Source: Hyphomicrobiales bacterium (lineage in GTDB: Bacteria > Pseudomonadota > Alphaproteobacteria > Rhizobiales > Rhizobiaceae). From it: a stretch of 32,709 bases of DNA. This document shows, one piece after another, positions 23,995 to 30,910 of the stretch. Position numbers and translations under genes: made by a program. Below the pieces are notes generated by a model. That model ran no database searches and had not been told where the DNA came from. It saw nothing but the letters and a program-made list of their open reading frames with translations. The stretch spans positions 1 to 32,709 of the forward strand of contig UCMS01000036.1 in assembly GCA_900473805.1 (NCBI GenBank), in the 5' to 3' direction. Numbering within the stretch: the stretch's first letter is position 1; each line of letters opens with the position of its first letter.

Positions 23995-25080
23995 ATGAAC
24001 ATTGCGGTCAACCCATACCGTCACGTCGACGAGATGCATCCCTGGTCCGACCGGGAGCATCTGCTCGAATGCGTTGCCGTCACGCCGGAAGCACCCGACG
24101 TGATGACCTTCACCTTCAAGCCGAACAAGCCGAACCTCTGGTTTCGTTACCAGCCCGGCCAGTTCGTCACGCTGGAGATCCCGGTCTCTCCCGAGCCGGT
24201 CATGCGCACCTACACGCTCTCTTCCAGCCCCTCGCGCCCTTATACGGTCGCGGTCACGGTGAAGGCTCAGGCCGAAAGCATCGGCACCCGCTGGATGTTC
24301 GACAACCTGAAGCCGGGCATGGCGCTGAAGGCTTTCGGCCCGCTCGGCGACTTTTCCTATGCCCGCCATCCGGCCAAGAAATACCTCTTCGTCTCGGCCG
24401 GCTCCGGCATCACGCCGATGGTCTCGATGACCCGCGACATGAGCGACCGGGCACCCGACAGCGACATCACCTTTCTCAACTGCGCGCGCTCGCCTGACGA
24501 CATCATCTTCCGTTGGGAGCTTGAGGCCAAGGCCCGCGAAATGCCGCATCTGACGCTGGGCTTCATCGTCGAGCAGGTGTCGCGCGGCCAGCTCTGGTCA
24601 GGCCTGAAGGGTCGCATCGACAAGGCGAAGATCGCCCTTCTGGCACCTGACTTCCTGGAACGGACCGTCTTCTGCTGCGGCCCGGCGCCCTTCATGGCAA
24701 CCGTGCGCGAGGCCCTCGAAGGCGCCGGCTTCGACATGAAGAATTATCACGAGGAAGCCTTCCAGCCGGTCAAGCCGGAGCCGCTCGTGGTGGTCGCCGA
24801 TCATGCCGATGGCGAGCAGCCGACCAAGGTCAAGTTCGCCATGTCCGGCAAGGACGGGCTCTGCGCCCCTGGCCATACCGTGCTACAGGCGGCCCGTGCG
24901 GCTGGCGTCCGCATCGGTGCGGCCTGCGAATCCGGCCTCTGCGGCACCTGCAAGGTCATGAAGATCTCGGGCGAGGTCGAGATGGACCACAATGGCGGCA
25001 TTCTCGATGACGAGATCGACGAAGGCTATATCCTCGCCTGCTGTTCACGGCCCAAGGGCGACATCGAGATCGAAGCGTAA
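23995..25080 (+). CDS. gbcB: Glycine betaine monooxygenase, ferredoxin reductase subunit
   Basis: This 361-residue reductase is a three-part electron carrier: an FAD domain (RTYTLSS at 71-77), an NAD(P)H domain (AGSGITP at 135-141 and CCGPAPFM near 227-234), and a C-terminal plant-type [2Fe-2S] ferredoxin (C311, C316, C319 and C349 or C350). It takes electrons from NAD(P)H and feeds the Rieske centre of GbcA. The gene follows gbcA with a two-base gap, so the pair is one transcription and translation unit under the riboswitch. No other betaine-pathway genes (dimethylglycine or sarcosine oxidation) are in the window. It ends ahead of a hairpin. Confidence 0.92.
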   Translation: MNIAVNPYRHVDEMHPWSDREHLLECVAVTPEAPDVMTFTFKPNKPNLWFRYQPGQFVTLEIPVSPEPVMRTYTLSSSPSRPYTVAVTVKAQAESIGTRWMFDNLKPGMALKAFGPLGDFSYARHPAKKYLFVSAGSGITPMVSMTRDMSDRAPDSDITFLNCARSPDDIIFRWELEAKAREMPHLTLGFIVEQVSRGQLWSGLKGRIDKAKIALLAPDFLERTVFCCGPAPFMATVREALEGAGFDMKNYHEEAFQPVKPEPLVVVADHADGEQPTKVKFAMSGKDGLCAPGHTVLQAARAAGVRIGAACESGLCGTCKVMKISGEVEMDHNGGILDDEIDEGYILACCSRPKGDIEIEA

Positions 25081-25111
25081 GCCAAGACACATCATCAATT
25101 GCGGACATGGG

Positions 25112-25140
25112 GAGGGCGATACCGGACAGGGCTCGCCCTC
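25112..25140 (+). terminator. Hairpin downstream of gbcAB
   Basis: GAGGGCGA (25112-25119) pairs perfectly with TCGCCCTC (25133-25140) around a 13-base loop, followed by TCGCTCTTTCGG. The T-tract is poor, so it is only a probable terminator. Confidence 0.5.
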
Positions 25141-25304
25141 TCGCTCTTTCGGATGAGGTGACACGAGCCGCGCCTCTTGCCGGTCGCATGTCTCACGATT
25201 AGCATCCTCTGATGAAGCCTTCGCCTGTGACCCAGGGTCCGGTCTTATGTCGGCCATGATGGCCGGAGTTTTAGAGCGGAGGCCAAGCCAAGGGGGTAAC
25301 GTGC

Positions 25305-25724
25305 ATGAAGCTTGTTTCTGCTTTCACCGCTCTATGTCTGGCCGCTGTCGGTTTCGCGATGAGCGGGTTTGACGTCCAGGCCGGCGGCCTTGAGGTTCGC
25401 ATCTACGAACGGCATACCAGCTATCGTCATGTCGAGCGGGTGACGGTTCTGTCGCGGCACGATGGTTATCGCGGGCCCGGATACCGGTTCCACCGGCCGG
25501 GCTACGTCTATCATGACGGCTTGTGGTTTTCTCCCCGCTCCATGCGCGCGGGCGTCATCCTTGACGTGCCGATTCCGCGCCGCCACGCGATAGGTTACGG
25601 CGGCAGTCTCAATCCAATCCATTACAGTTGGTGCGCTGATCGCTACCGGTCCTATCACTGGCGCAGCAACACGTTCCAGCCGTATCACGGTCCGCGCCAG
25701 CAGTGTTACTCGCCCTATTATTGA
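25305..25724 (+). CDS. Secreted BA14K-family protein
   Basis: This 139-residue protein has a Sec signal peptide (MKLVSAFTALCLAAVGFAMSGFDVQAGG, cleavage near VQA). The mature protein is rich in Tyr, His, Arg and Gly. It ends in the BA14K module HYxWCxxRYRSYxxxS followed by NTFQPYxGPRQQC and SPYY, with two cysteines probably disulfide-linked in the periplasm. BA14K proteins of Brucella and rhizobia are reported as lectin-like surface antigens; the role here is not known. AAGGGGG lies eight bases before the ATG. It is the first of two tandem paralogs that share this C-terminal module but little else. Confidence 0.88.
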   Translation: MKLVSAFTALCLAAVGFAMSGFDVQAGGLEVRIYERHTSYRHVERVTVLSRHDGYRGPGYRFHRPGYVYHDGLWFSPRSMRAGVILDVPIPRRHAIGYGGSLNPIHYSWCADRYRSYHWRSNTFQPYHGPRQQCYSPYY

Positions 25725-25930
25725 CGGCTCAACCTGGAACAAAACACCACTCCCACCGTTGACGGGCACTTGTGCGCCAAAGCGGTCACGGAACCGTTAC
25801 GCGCAAAGCGCGAGCTATGAACGGCGTGTTAATTCTGAGTTCAGGCTGGCCCCGTTAACCTTTTCTCAAGGTCGAGGACCGGGCGATGTCCGCTCCCGAC
25901 GGCCGAAAGAAACATGCAGGGAGAAACATC

Positions 25931-26425
25931 ATGAAGAGTGCATTGAAGACGACAGCCGTTGCTGCTCTCGCATCGATCCTCGCCATCACAAGCATGGTCC
26001 CGGCACAGGCGCAGGTTATCCGCCCCGTCGCGCCGGTCACCACGACGACGGATGCCACCAATGTGCAGTACATTGATGGCGGCATTCGCATCTATCGCGA
26101 CCGTCGTTACGATCGTCGCGACCGCTATGAACGCTGGGATCGCTACGAGCGCGCGCACTACTGGCGCGGCCATCGCGGCTATCGTGAGCGCCGTGCCGGC
26201 TACCGTTACCACAACGGCTACTGGTACCCGCTTGCTGCCTTTGCAGCCGGCGCCATTATCGGCGGAGCGATTGCCAACCAGCCCCGCGCCGTCCCGCGTG
26301 CCGGTAACATCAACCCGCAGCACTATCAGTGGTGCCAGAACCGCTATCGTTCTTACGACAGCTATTCCAACACCTTCCAGCCGTATAACGGCCCGCGCCA
26401 GCAGTGCCTGTCGCCCTATTACTGA
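25931..26425 (+). CDS. Secreted BA14K-family protein, second copy
   Basis: This 164-residue protein has a signal peptide ending AQA (about residue 27), followed by a very Arg/Tyr-rich stretch (YRDRRYDRRDRYERWDRYER), a hydrophobic Ala/Gly-rich segment (YPLAAFAAGAIIGGAIANQP) and the C-terminal module HYQWCQNRYRSY...GPRQQCLSPYY. The segment may insert in or lie on a membrane. The C-terminal 34 residues closely match the preceding gene, while the middles differ. AGGGAGA sits seven bases before the ATG at 25931. The 206-base gap contains GTTAACCTTTTCTCAA near 25855, one base off a CtrA box. It ends at a strong terminator. Confidence 0.9.
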   Translation: MKSALKTTAVAALASILAITSMVPAQAQVIRPVAPVTTTTDATNVQYIDGGIRIYRDRRYDRRDRYERWDRYERAHYWRGHRGYRERRAGYRYHNGYWYPLAAFAAGAIIGGAIANQPRAVPRAGNINPQHYQWCQNRYRSYDSYSNTFQPYNGPRQQCLSPYY

Positions 26426-26470
26426 TCATGCACCGAGGGGGTTAACCTCTCGCACAGCGGTATCCCGAGA

Positions 26471-26503
26471 GCCGTCCGCAACGCCCGTTGCGGGCGGCTT
26501 TTT
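26471..26503 (+). terminator. Rho-independent terminator after the second BA14K gene
   Basis: GCCGTCCGCAAC (26471-26482) pairs with GTTGCGGGCGGC (26487-26498), with one U-G pair and loop GCCC, then TTTTT follows. It separates the BA14K genes from minCDE. Confidence 0.92.
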
Positions 26504-26545
26504 GCATGACATTTCCGGCACTTTCCTAACGCCGAAGGTCGGGCA

Positions 26546-26561
26546 TTAACCATTTGTTAAC
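26546..26561. promoter_or_regulatory. CtrA-type box upstream of minCDE
   Basis: TTAA-CCATTTG-TTAAC matches TTAA-N7-TTAAC exactly and ends 42 bases before the minC ATG. Control of minCDE by the cell-cycle regulator CtrA is known from Sinorhizobium meliloti, which supports this assignment. Confidence 0.8.
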
Positions 26562-26603
26562 CAAATCAGCACTACTCCTTTCATCAACGATTTGTTTACG
26601 TAG

Positions 26604-27374
26604 ATGACCAAAGTGCTAACCGAACCTCGCTCCATCCGCATCAAGGGAAGATCCTTCCTGGCCGTCGTCCTTACGCCGGATCCGCCGTTCGACGACTGGC
26701 TCGTGCGGCTCGACGATCTTGCTGCCCGCTCGGCCGGTTTCTTCCTCGGTCGTCCCGTGGTCCTCGACGTCTCCGACATCGAGATCGACAAGCCGCAGCT
26801 CAAGGCCCTGATTGCTGAACTGGCTGCGCGCAATGTCTCGATCATGGGCATCGAAGGTGGTCGCCCCTCGCTGGTCGAGCCGGGCATGCCGCCGCAGCTG
26901 AAGGGCGGCAAGCCTGCCGCCGATTACGAGTTGCCGCGCGAAGACGCTCCTGAAGCTTCGGCCGCCAAGCCGAAGGGCAAGGCCGAGAAGCAGCCGGCAG
27001 AGCAGGCAGCACCGCAAGTGGTCGTACAGCAGAGTCCCGCCTCGGCACCCTCTCTGATCGTGCGCGAAACCATCCGCTCCGGCCAGTCGGTCATTTACAC
27101 GCAGGGTGATGTAACCGTCATCGGCTCGGTCCAGTCCGGTGCCGAAGTCATCGCAGGCGGATCCGTCCATATCTACGGCGCGCTGCGCGGCAGAGCGCTC
27201 GCCGGATGCGTTGGCAATGCCGACGCAAGGATCTTCTGTCGTAAGTTCGAATCCGAGCTGGTTGCAATCGACGGCGTCTACGCGATGACCGACGACATGG
27301 ATCCAGAATTGAAAGGGCATCCAGTTCAGCTTTGGCTGGAGGGGGATGCAATCATGACAGAAAGAATGACGTGA
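26604..27374 (+). CDS. minC: Septum site-determining protein MinC
   Basis: This 256-residue protein inhibits FtsZ ring formation away from mid-cell. The N-terminal FtsZ-binding domain covers about 1-100 (SIRIKGRSFLAVVLTPDPPFDDWLVRLDDLAARSAGFF). A charged, Ala/Lys-rich linker follows (about 105-150). The C-terminal beta-helix domain binds MinD and dimerises (GQSVIYTQGDVTVIGSVQSGAEVIAGGSVHIYGALRGRALAG). The Shine-Dalgarno is poor at the ATG at 26604, but the family start fits. minD follows after 29 bases. The CtrA-type box upstream suggests cell-cycle-timed expression. Confidence 0.95.
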   Translation: MTKVLTEPRSIRIKGRSFLAVVLTPDPPFDDWLVRLDDLAARSAGFFLGRPVVLDVSDIEIDKPQLKALIAELAARNVSIMGIEGGRPSLVEPGMPPQLKGGKPAADYELPREDAPEASAAKPKGKAEKQPAEQAAPQVVVQQSPASAPSLIVRETIRSGQSVIYTQGDVTVIGSVQSGAEVIAGGSVHIYGALRGRALAGCVGNADARIFCRKFESELVAIDGVYAMTDDMDPELKGHPVQLWLEGDAIMTERMT

Positions 27375-27403
27375 ACTTGAGCGGGGATAGACAGGAGAAC
27401 CAC

Positions 27404-28219
27404 ATGGGCAAGGTGATAGTCGTGACATCCGGCAAGGGCGGGGTCGGCAAGACCACGTCGACGGCCGCTCTGGGTGCAGCGCTGGCACAGCGCAACGAAA
27501 AGGTCGTCGTCGTCGATTTCGACGTCGGTCTTCGCAATCTCGATCTGGTGATGGGCGCCGAGCGCCGCGTGGTCTACGATCTCGTCAATGTCATCCAGGG
27601 TGACGCCAAGCTGCCGCAGGCGCTGATCCGCGACAAGCGGCTGGAAACGCTCTTCCTGCTGCCTGCCTCGCAGACCCGCGACAAGGACAACCTGACCGCC
27701 GAAGGCGTCGAGCAGGTCATCAACGAGCTGAAGAAGTATTTCGACTGGATCATCTGCGACAGCCCCGCCGGCATCGAGCGTGGTGCGACCCTTGCCATGC
27801 GCCATGCCGACATGGCCGTCGTCGTTACCAATCCGGAAGTCTCGTCCGTGCGCGACTCGGACCGCATCATCGGTCTCCTCGATTCCAAAACGCTCAAGGC
27901 TGAGCGCGGCGAGCGCATGGAGAAGCATCTTCTGCTCACCCGCTACGACGCCAACCGCGCCCAGCGTGGCGACATGCTGAAGGTCGACGACGTGCTCGAG
28001 ATCCTGTCGATCCCGCTGGTCGGCATCATCCCGGAAAGCATGGACGTGCTGCGCGCCTCCAACATTGGTGCGCCTGTCACGCTCGCTGACGCCCGCAGCG
28101 CCCCGGCCATGGCCTATTTCGACGCCGCTCGTCGCCTCGCCGGCGAAAACGTTCCGATCACCATCCCTGGCGAGAAGCGTGGTCTCCTCGACAAGATCTT
28201 CGCGCGGAGGGCCGCATGA
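27404..28219 (+). CDS. minD: Septum site-determining ATPase MinD
   Basis: This 271-residue membrane-cycling ATPase has the deviant Walker A KGGVGKT (11-17), the switch VVVDFDVGLRNLDLVMG, and the C-terminal amphipathic helix KRGLLDKIFARRAA that binds the membrane. It recruits MinC and is released by MinE. AGGAGA lies close upstream of the ATG at 27404; the frame is open earlier from 27332 but lies within the end of minC. The stop overlaps the minE start by the usual ATGA, so the two are translationally coupled. Confidence 0.97.
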   Translation: MGKVIVVTSGKGGVGKTTSTAALGAALAQRNEKVVVVDFDVGLRNLDLVMGAERRVVYDLVNVIQGDAKLPQALIRDKRLETLFLLPASQTRDKDNLTAEGVEQVINELKKYFDWIICDSPAGIERGATLAMRHADMAVVVTNPEVSSVRDSDRIIGLLDSKTLKAERGERMEKHLLLTRYDANRAQRGDMLKVDDVLEILSIPLVGIIPESMDVLRASNIGAPVTLADARSAPAMAYFDAARRLAGENVPITIPGEKRGLLDKIFARRAA

Positions 28220-28476
28220 GCATTTTCTCCCTGTTCCGCAAGCAGCGCTCGGCGCCGATGGCCCGCGAGCGTCTGCAGGTCCTGCTCGCCCATGAGCGCG
28301 CCTCGCTCGAAAGCGATCTGGTGGCCGTCCTGCGCGAGGAAATCCTTGCCGTGATCGCCAAGCATGTCGAATTCGACCGCGACAAGGTGCAGATCAAGAT
28401 GGACCGCGACGAGGACGTGTCGATCCTGGAGATCGATGTCGAAATCCCGCGCAACGCCCAGCGCCTCGCCGCCTGA
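28216..28476 (+). CDS. minE: Cell division topological specificity factor MinE
   Basis: This 86-residue protein has the membrane-targeting N terminus MSIFSLFRKQ. The MinD-stimulating segment (APMARERLQVLLAHER) follows, then the dimerising topological domain to the end (VLREEILAVIAKHVEFDRDKVQIKMDRDEDVSILEIDVEIP). It drives the pole-to-pole cycling of MinD. It overlaps minD by four bases (ATGA) and is the last gene of the operon, closing with a strong terminator. Confidence 0.97.
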   Translation: MSIFSLFRKQRSAPMARERLQVLLAHERASLESDLVAVLREEILAVIAKHVEFDRDKVQIKMDRDEDVSILEIDVEIPRNAQRLAA

Positions 28477-28499
28477 TCGGACCATCGTCTGCGATGGAA

Positions 28500-28537
28500 A
28501 AGGCCGCCGCCGGAAAACCCGGTCGGCGGCCTTCTCT
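28500..28537 (+). terminator. Terminator of minCDE
   Basis: AAGGCCGCCG (28500-28509) pairs with CGGCGGCCTT (28524-28533), and CCGG-AAAAC-CCGG extends the stem inside. TTCTCTTGTT overlaps and follows. Confidence 0.85.
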
Positions 28538-28549
28538 TGTTATGTGAGA

Positions 28550-28579
28550 AGGGCAGGGCGGACATTGCCGCCCTGCCCT
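28550..28579 (-). terminator. Terminator of phoX
   Basis: AGGGCAGGGCGG (28550-28561) pairs without mismatch with CCGCCCTGCCCT (28568-28579). It lies just past the stop of the leftward phoX gene. A modest TTCTC follows in that direction. Confidence 0.75.
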
Positions 28580-28585
28580 CGATCC

Positions 28586-30499
28586 TCAGCCGATCTTGGC
28601 GTTGTCGTCCTTCTTGATCGCAACGATCGTCGAGCGCGGCAGCTTGCCTTCGCCATCCGGGAAGGGGGCGTCGGGATGCTGGATGCCGACGAAATGCGTG
28701 CGCTTGTCGGCCGACCAGGTCTGGCCGGTGACTTCGGCACCCTTCGGCGCGGTCAGGAAGCGCTCGATCCGGCCCGTAACCGGGTCGCCCGCCAGCATCT
28801 GGTTGTTGCCCTGGCCCGCGAAGTCACCTTCGTTGGTGTCTTCACCGTCGGTCTGGATCCACAACAGGCCGGTGGAGTCGAACATCATGCCGTCAGGCGA
28901 GTTGAACATGTTGCCTTCGTTGATGTTCGACGAGCCGGCATAGGGTCCGTCCTTGTGCACGGCGGGATTTCCGGCCATGAGGAACAGATCCCACTTGAAC
29001 TTGCCATCGGCATGGTCGTCATTCTCGGGGTACCAGCGCACGATCTGGCCGTATTCGTTGGCCTCGCGCGGGTTGGCAGCATTGATTTCCATCACGTCGC
29101 CGCCCGCATTGGTCTTCATCTTGCCGTCCTTCAGAACAGCGCGGTTGCTGTTGTTGGTCAGGCAGCAATAGGCCTCGATGGCGACCGGGTTGGTGGCAAC
29201 CCATTCCGGACGGTCCATGGTGGTGGCACCGACCTTGGACGCAGCCTGGCGCGTGAAGACGCAGATCTCGTCGATCTTCATGCCGGTCGTTTCTTCGGTG
29301 AGCGCCAGCCACTCGCCATTGCCGTCGTCGGAGAACTTGGCGACATAGAGTGTGCCTTCGTCGAGCAGCTTGGAGGTGTCGCCGCCCGGAACGTAGATGC
29401 CATTGGAGACGTACTTGTAGAGGAACTCGCCACGCTCGTCGTCGCCCATATAGACGACCACGCGACCGTCACGGGCCACCACGACAGCAGCGTTTTCATG
29501 CTTGATGCGGCCAAGCGCCGTGCGCTTGATCGGAGTAGAGGAGGCATCCGACGGATCGATTTCGACGACGTAACCGGCGCGGCGCGGCTCGTTCGGGTTC
29601 TTCGCCACGTCGAAGCGCTCGTCGAACTTCTCGTAGCCGTAGCGGGTTTCCGCCACGATGCCGTAACGCTTGTAGTCATCGGGCATCTTGAACTCGGCAT
29701 TGGTCGAGCCAAAGTAGCCGTTGAAGTTTTCTTCGCAGGTCAGATAGGTGCCCCACGGCGTCTTGCCGGCCCCGCAATTGTTGAAGGTCCCGAGACAGTC
29801 GACACCATTGGGATCGGCAGCCGTCTTCACGAGGTCAGAACCGGCGGCCGGACCGGAGAGCTTCATCGGCGTGTTGTGGTGGATGCGGCGGTTGAACGGG
29901 CTGTCGACGACGATCTGCCAGCCATCTGCACCTTCAGCCACTTCCATGACGGTCACGCCCTGCATGTGCTGCAGGATTTTTACGTCATCAAGGCTCTTCG
30001 GCATGCCCTTTTCATTGTTGGGCAGGTTGGTTTCGTTGTTCACATATTCATGGTTGACCGCGATCACCTGGGCGCTGCCGATGACGAACAGCTCCATGCC
30101 ATCGGTGTTCTCGCCGAACACCTTGTTGGACGCTTCGAGCGAAACGCCGTTGGCCGGATCGATATCGGCAACGCCTGAAAACAGCGGCTCACCCCACTTG
30201 GCGAGCGGCTTCCAGCTGTAGCCCTCGGGAACATGCACGGTGTTGTCGGTCGAAATCGGAACCGGCTTGAACGGGAAACGCGAACCGGCTTCCTGCGCCT
30301 GGGCAGAGGTCGAGCTCATGAGGTTGCCGAGTGTGCCCATGGCGGCAGCAGCGGAGCCGACCGCCAGAACGCCACCGAGAAAACCACGGCGGGAGACGGC
30401 GCGCTCGACGACGCGGTCGAAATCCGTCACGGCCGGCGGCGGATTGTGCAGCTCGTCCCATTCGTCCCAGGACAGGTGGTTGGTGTTGGTCTCGGTCAT
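28586..30499 (-). CDS. phoX: PhoX-family alkaline phosphatase, Tat-exported
   Basis: This 637-residue protein (DUF839/PhoX) has an N-terminal extension and then the twin-arginine motif SRRGFLGG (Arg37-Arg38), a hydrophobic stretch and an AQA cleavage site near residue 68, so it should be exported folded. The mature protein shows PhoX sequences such as NHEYVNNETNLPN, CLGTFNNCGAGKTPWGTYLTCEENFNGYF, GRIKHENAAVVVARDGRVVVYMGDDERGEFLYKYVS and SPDGMMFDSTGLLWIQTDG. The enzyme is a calcium- and iron-dependent phosphomonoesterase in the periplasm that frees phosphate from organic esters. AGGAGG lies eight bases before the ATG, and a Pho-box-like site is further upstream. Confidence 0.93.
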   Translation of the reverse strand: MTETNTNHLSWDEWDELHNPPPAVTDFDRVVERAVSRRGFLGGVLAVGSAAAAMGTLGNLMSSTSAQAQEAGSRFPFKPVPISTDNTVHVPEGYSWKPLAKWGEPLFSGVADIDPANGVSLEASNKVFGENTDGMELFVIGSAQVIAVNHEYVNNETNLPNNEKGMPKSLDDVKILQHMQGVTVMEVAEGADGWQIVVDSPFNRRIHHNTPMKLSGPAAGSDLVKTAADPNGVDCLGTFNNCGAGKTPWGTYLTCEENFNGYFGSTNAEFKMPDDYKRYGIVAETRYGYEKFDERFDVAKNPNEPRRAGYVVEIDPSDASSTPIKRTALGRIKHENAAVVVARDGRVVVYMGDDERGEFLYKYVSNGIYVPGGDTSKLLDEGTLYVAKFSDDGNGEWLALTEETTGMKIDEICVFTRQAASKVGATTMDRPEWVATNPVAIEAYCCLTNNSNRAVLKDGKMKTNAGGDVMEINAANPREANEYGQIVRWYPENDDHADGKFKWDLFLMAGNPAVHKDGPYAGSSNINEGNMFNSPDGMMFDSTGLLWIQTDGEDTNEGDFAGQGNNQMLAGDPVTGRIERFLTAPKGAEVTGQTWSADKRTHFVGIQHPDAPFPDGEGKLPRSTIVAIKKDDNAKIG

Positions 30500-30547
30500 G
30501 ACAGAGCCTCCTATGGGTTGAAGTCCACTCCCGACTAGCCAGCACCG

Positions 30548-30565
30548 GTAACAGTCATATGACGA
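30548..30565 (-). promoter_or_regulatory. Pho-box-like PhoB site upstream of phoX
   Basis: Read on the minus strand, TCGTCAT-ATGA-CTGTTAC has the Pho-box form of two 7-bp repeats near CTGTCAT with a 4-bp spacer. The first repeat has five matches and the second is close to CTGTMAC. It lies 48 bases before the phoX ATG. Induction of phoX by low phosphate is expected for the family. Confidence 0.6.
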
Positions 30566-30805
30566 ATTCCACTTCGAACGTCCTATGGGAGAACCCGAAA
30601 TTGAGGCGCATCTGCAATACGGTGCGGATCTGCTCCGGCTAAGTTGCTCTAAATCCTTGCGCAGCGTCGCCTTGGCCGCCGGCTCGCATGCTCGCCATGA
30701 ACCCGCTCCGTCTGCCGCTCACGCAAGTGTGTTCCCGCCTTTAAACGCCGTCGTCTGGAGGCCGCTGCGGATCGTGGGCGACACGGTCTTGCTCCTCCAA
30801 AAGAT
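30566..30805. other. Intergenic region between phoX and the acyl-CoA dehydrogenase
   Basis: No gene or RNA is supported in this stretch between the Pho-box-like site and the ACGT palindrome. The short open frames in it lack ribosome binding sites and family resemblance. Confidence 0.4.
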
Positions 30806-30821
30806 TTGACGTTTACGTAAA
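30806..30821. promoter_or_regulatory. ACGT-type palindrome upstream of the acyl-CoA dehydrogenase
   Basis: TTGACGTTTACGTAAA has the symmetric form TTnACGTnnACGTnAA. From memory, this resembles operators of the MerR-family regulator LiuR, which controls branched-chain amino acid and acyl-CoA degradation genes. It may overlap a TTGACG -35 element. The regulator gene is not in the window. Confidence 0.5.
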
Positions 30822-30910
30822 AATCAATTAGCCATTTGCAAGAATGAGCCGCGCCTCCTGGGTGGAGATTGGGCGTGGCCACGAGCATACGCCAGTTGGA
30901 GGAGCACGTC

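Noticed and set aside
25855..25870. GTTAACCTTTTCTCAA upstream of the second BA14K gene as a CtrA site
   Set aside because: One of the two TTAA halves is TCAA, so it fails the full consensus that the other two sites meet.
28364..30178. 604-residue open frame on the plus strand over phoX
   Set aside because: It starts inside minE and is antisense to phoX, with low-complexity shadow sequence and no domain.
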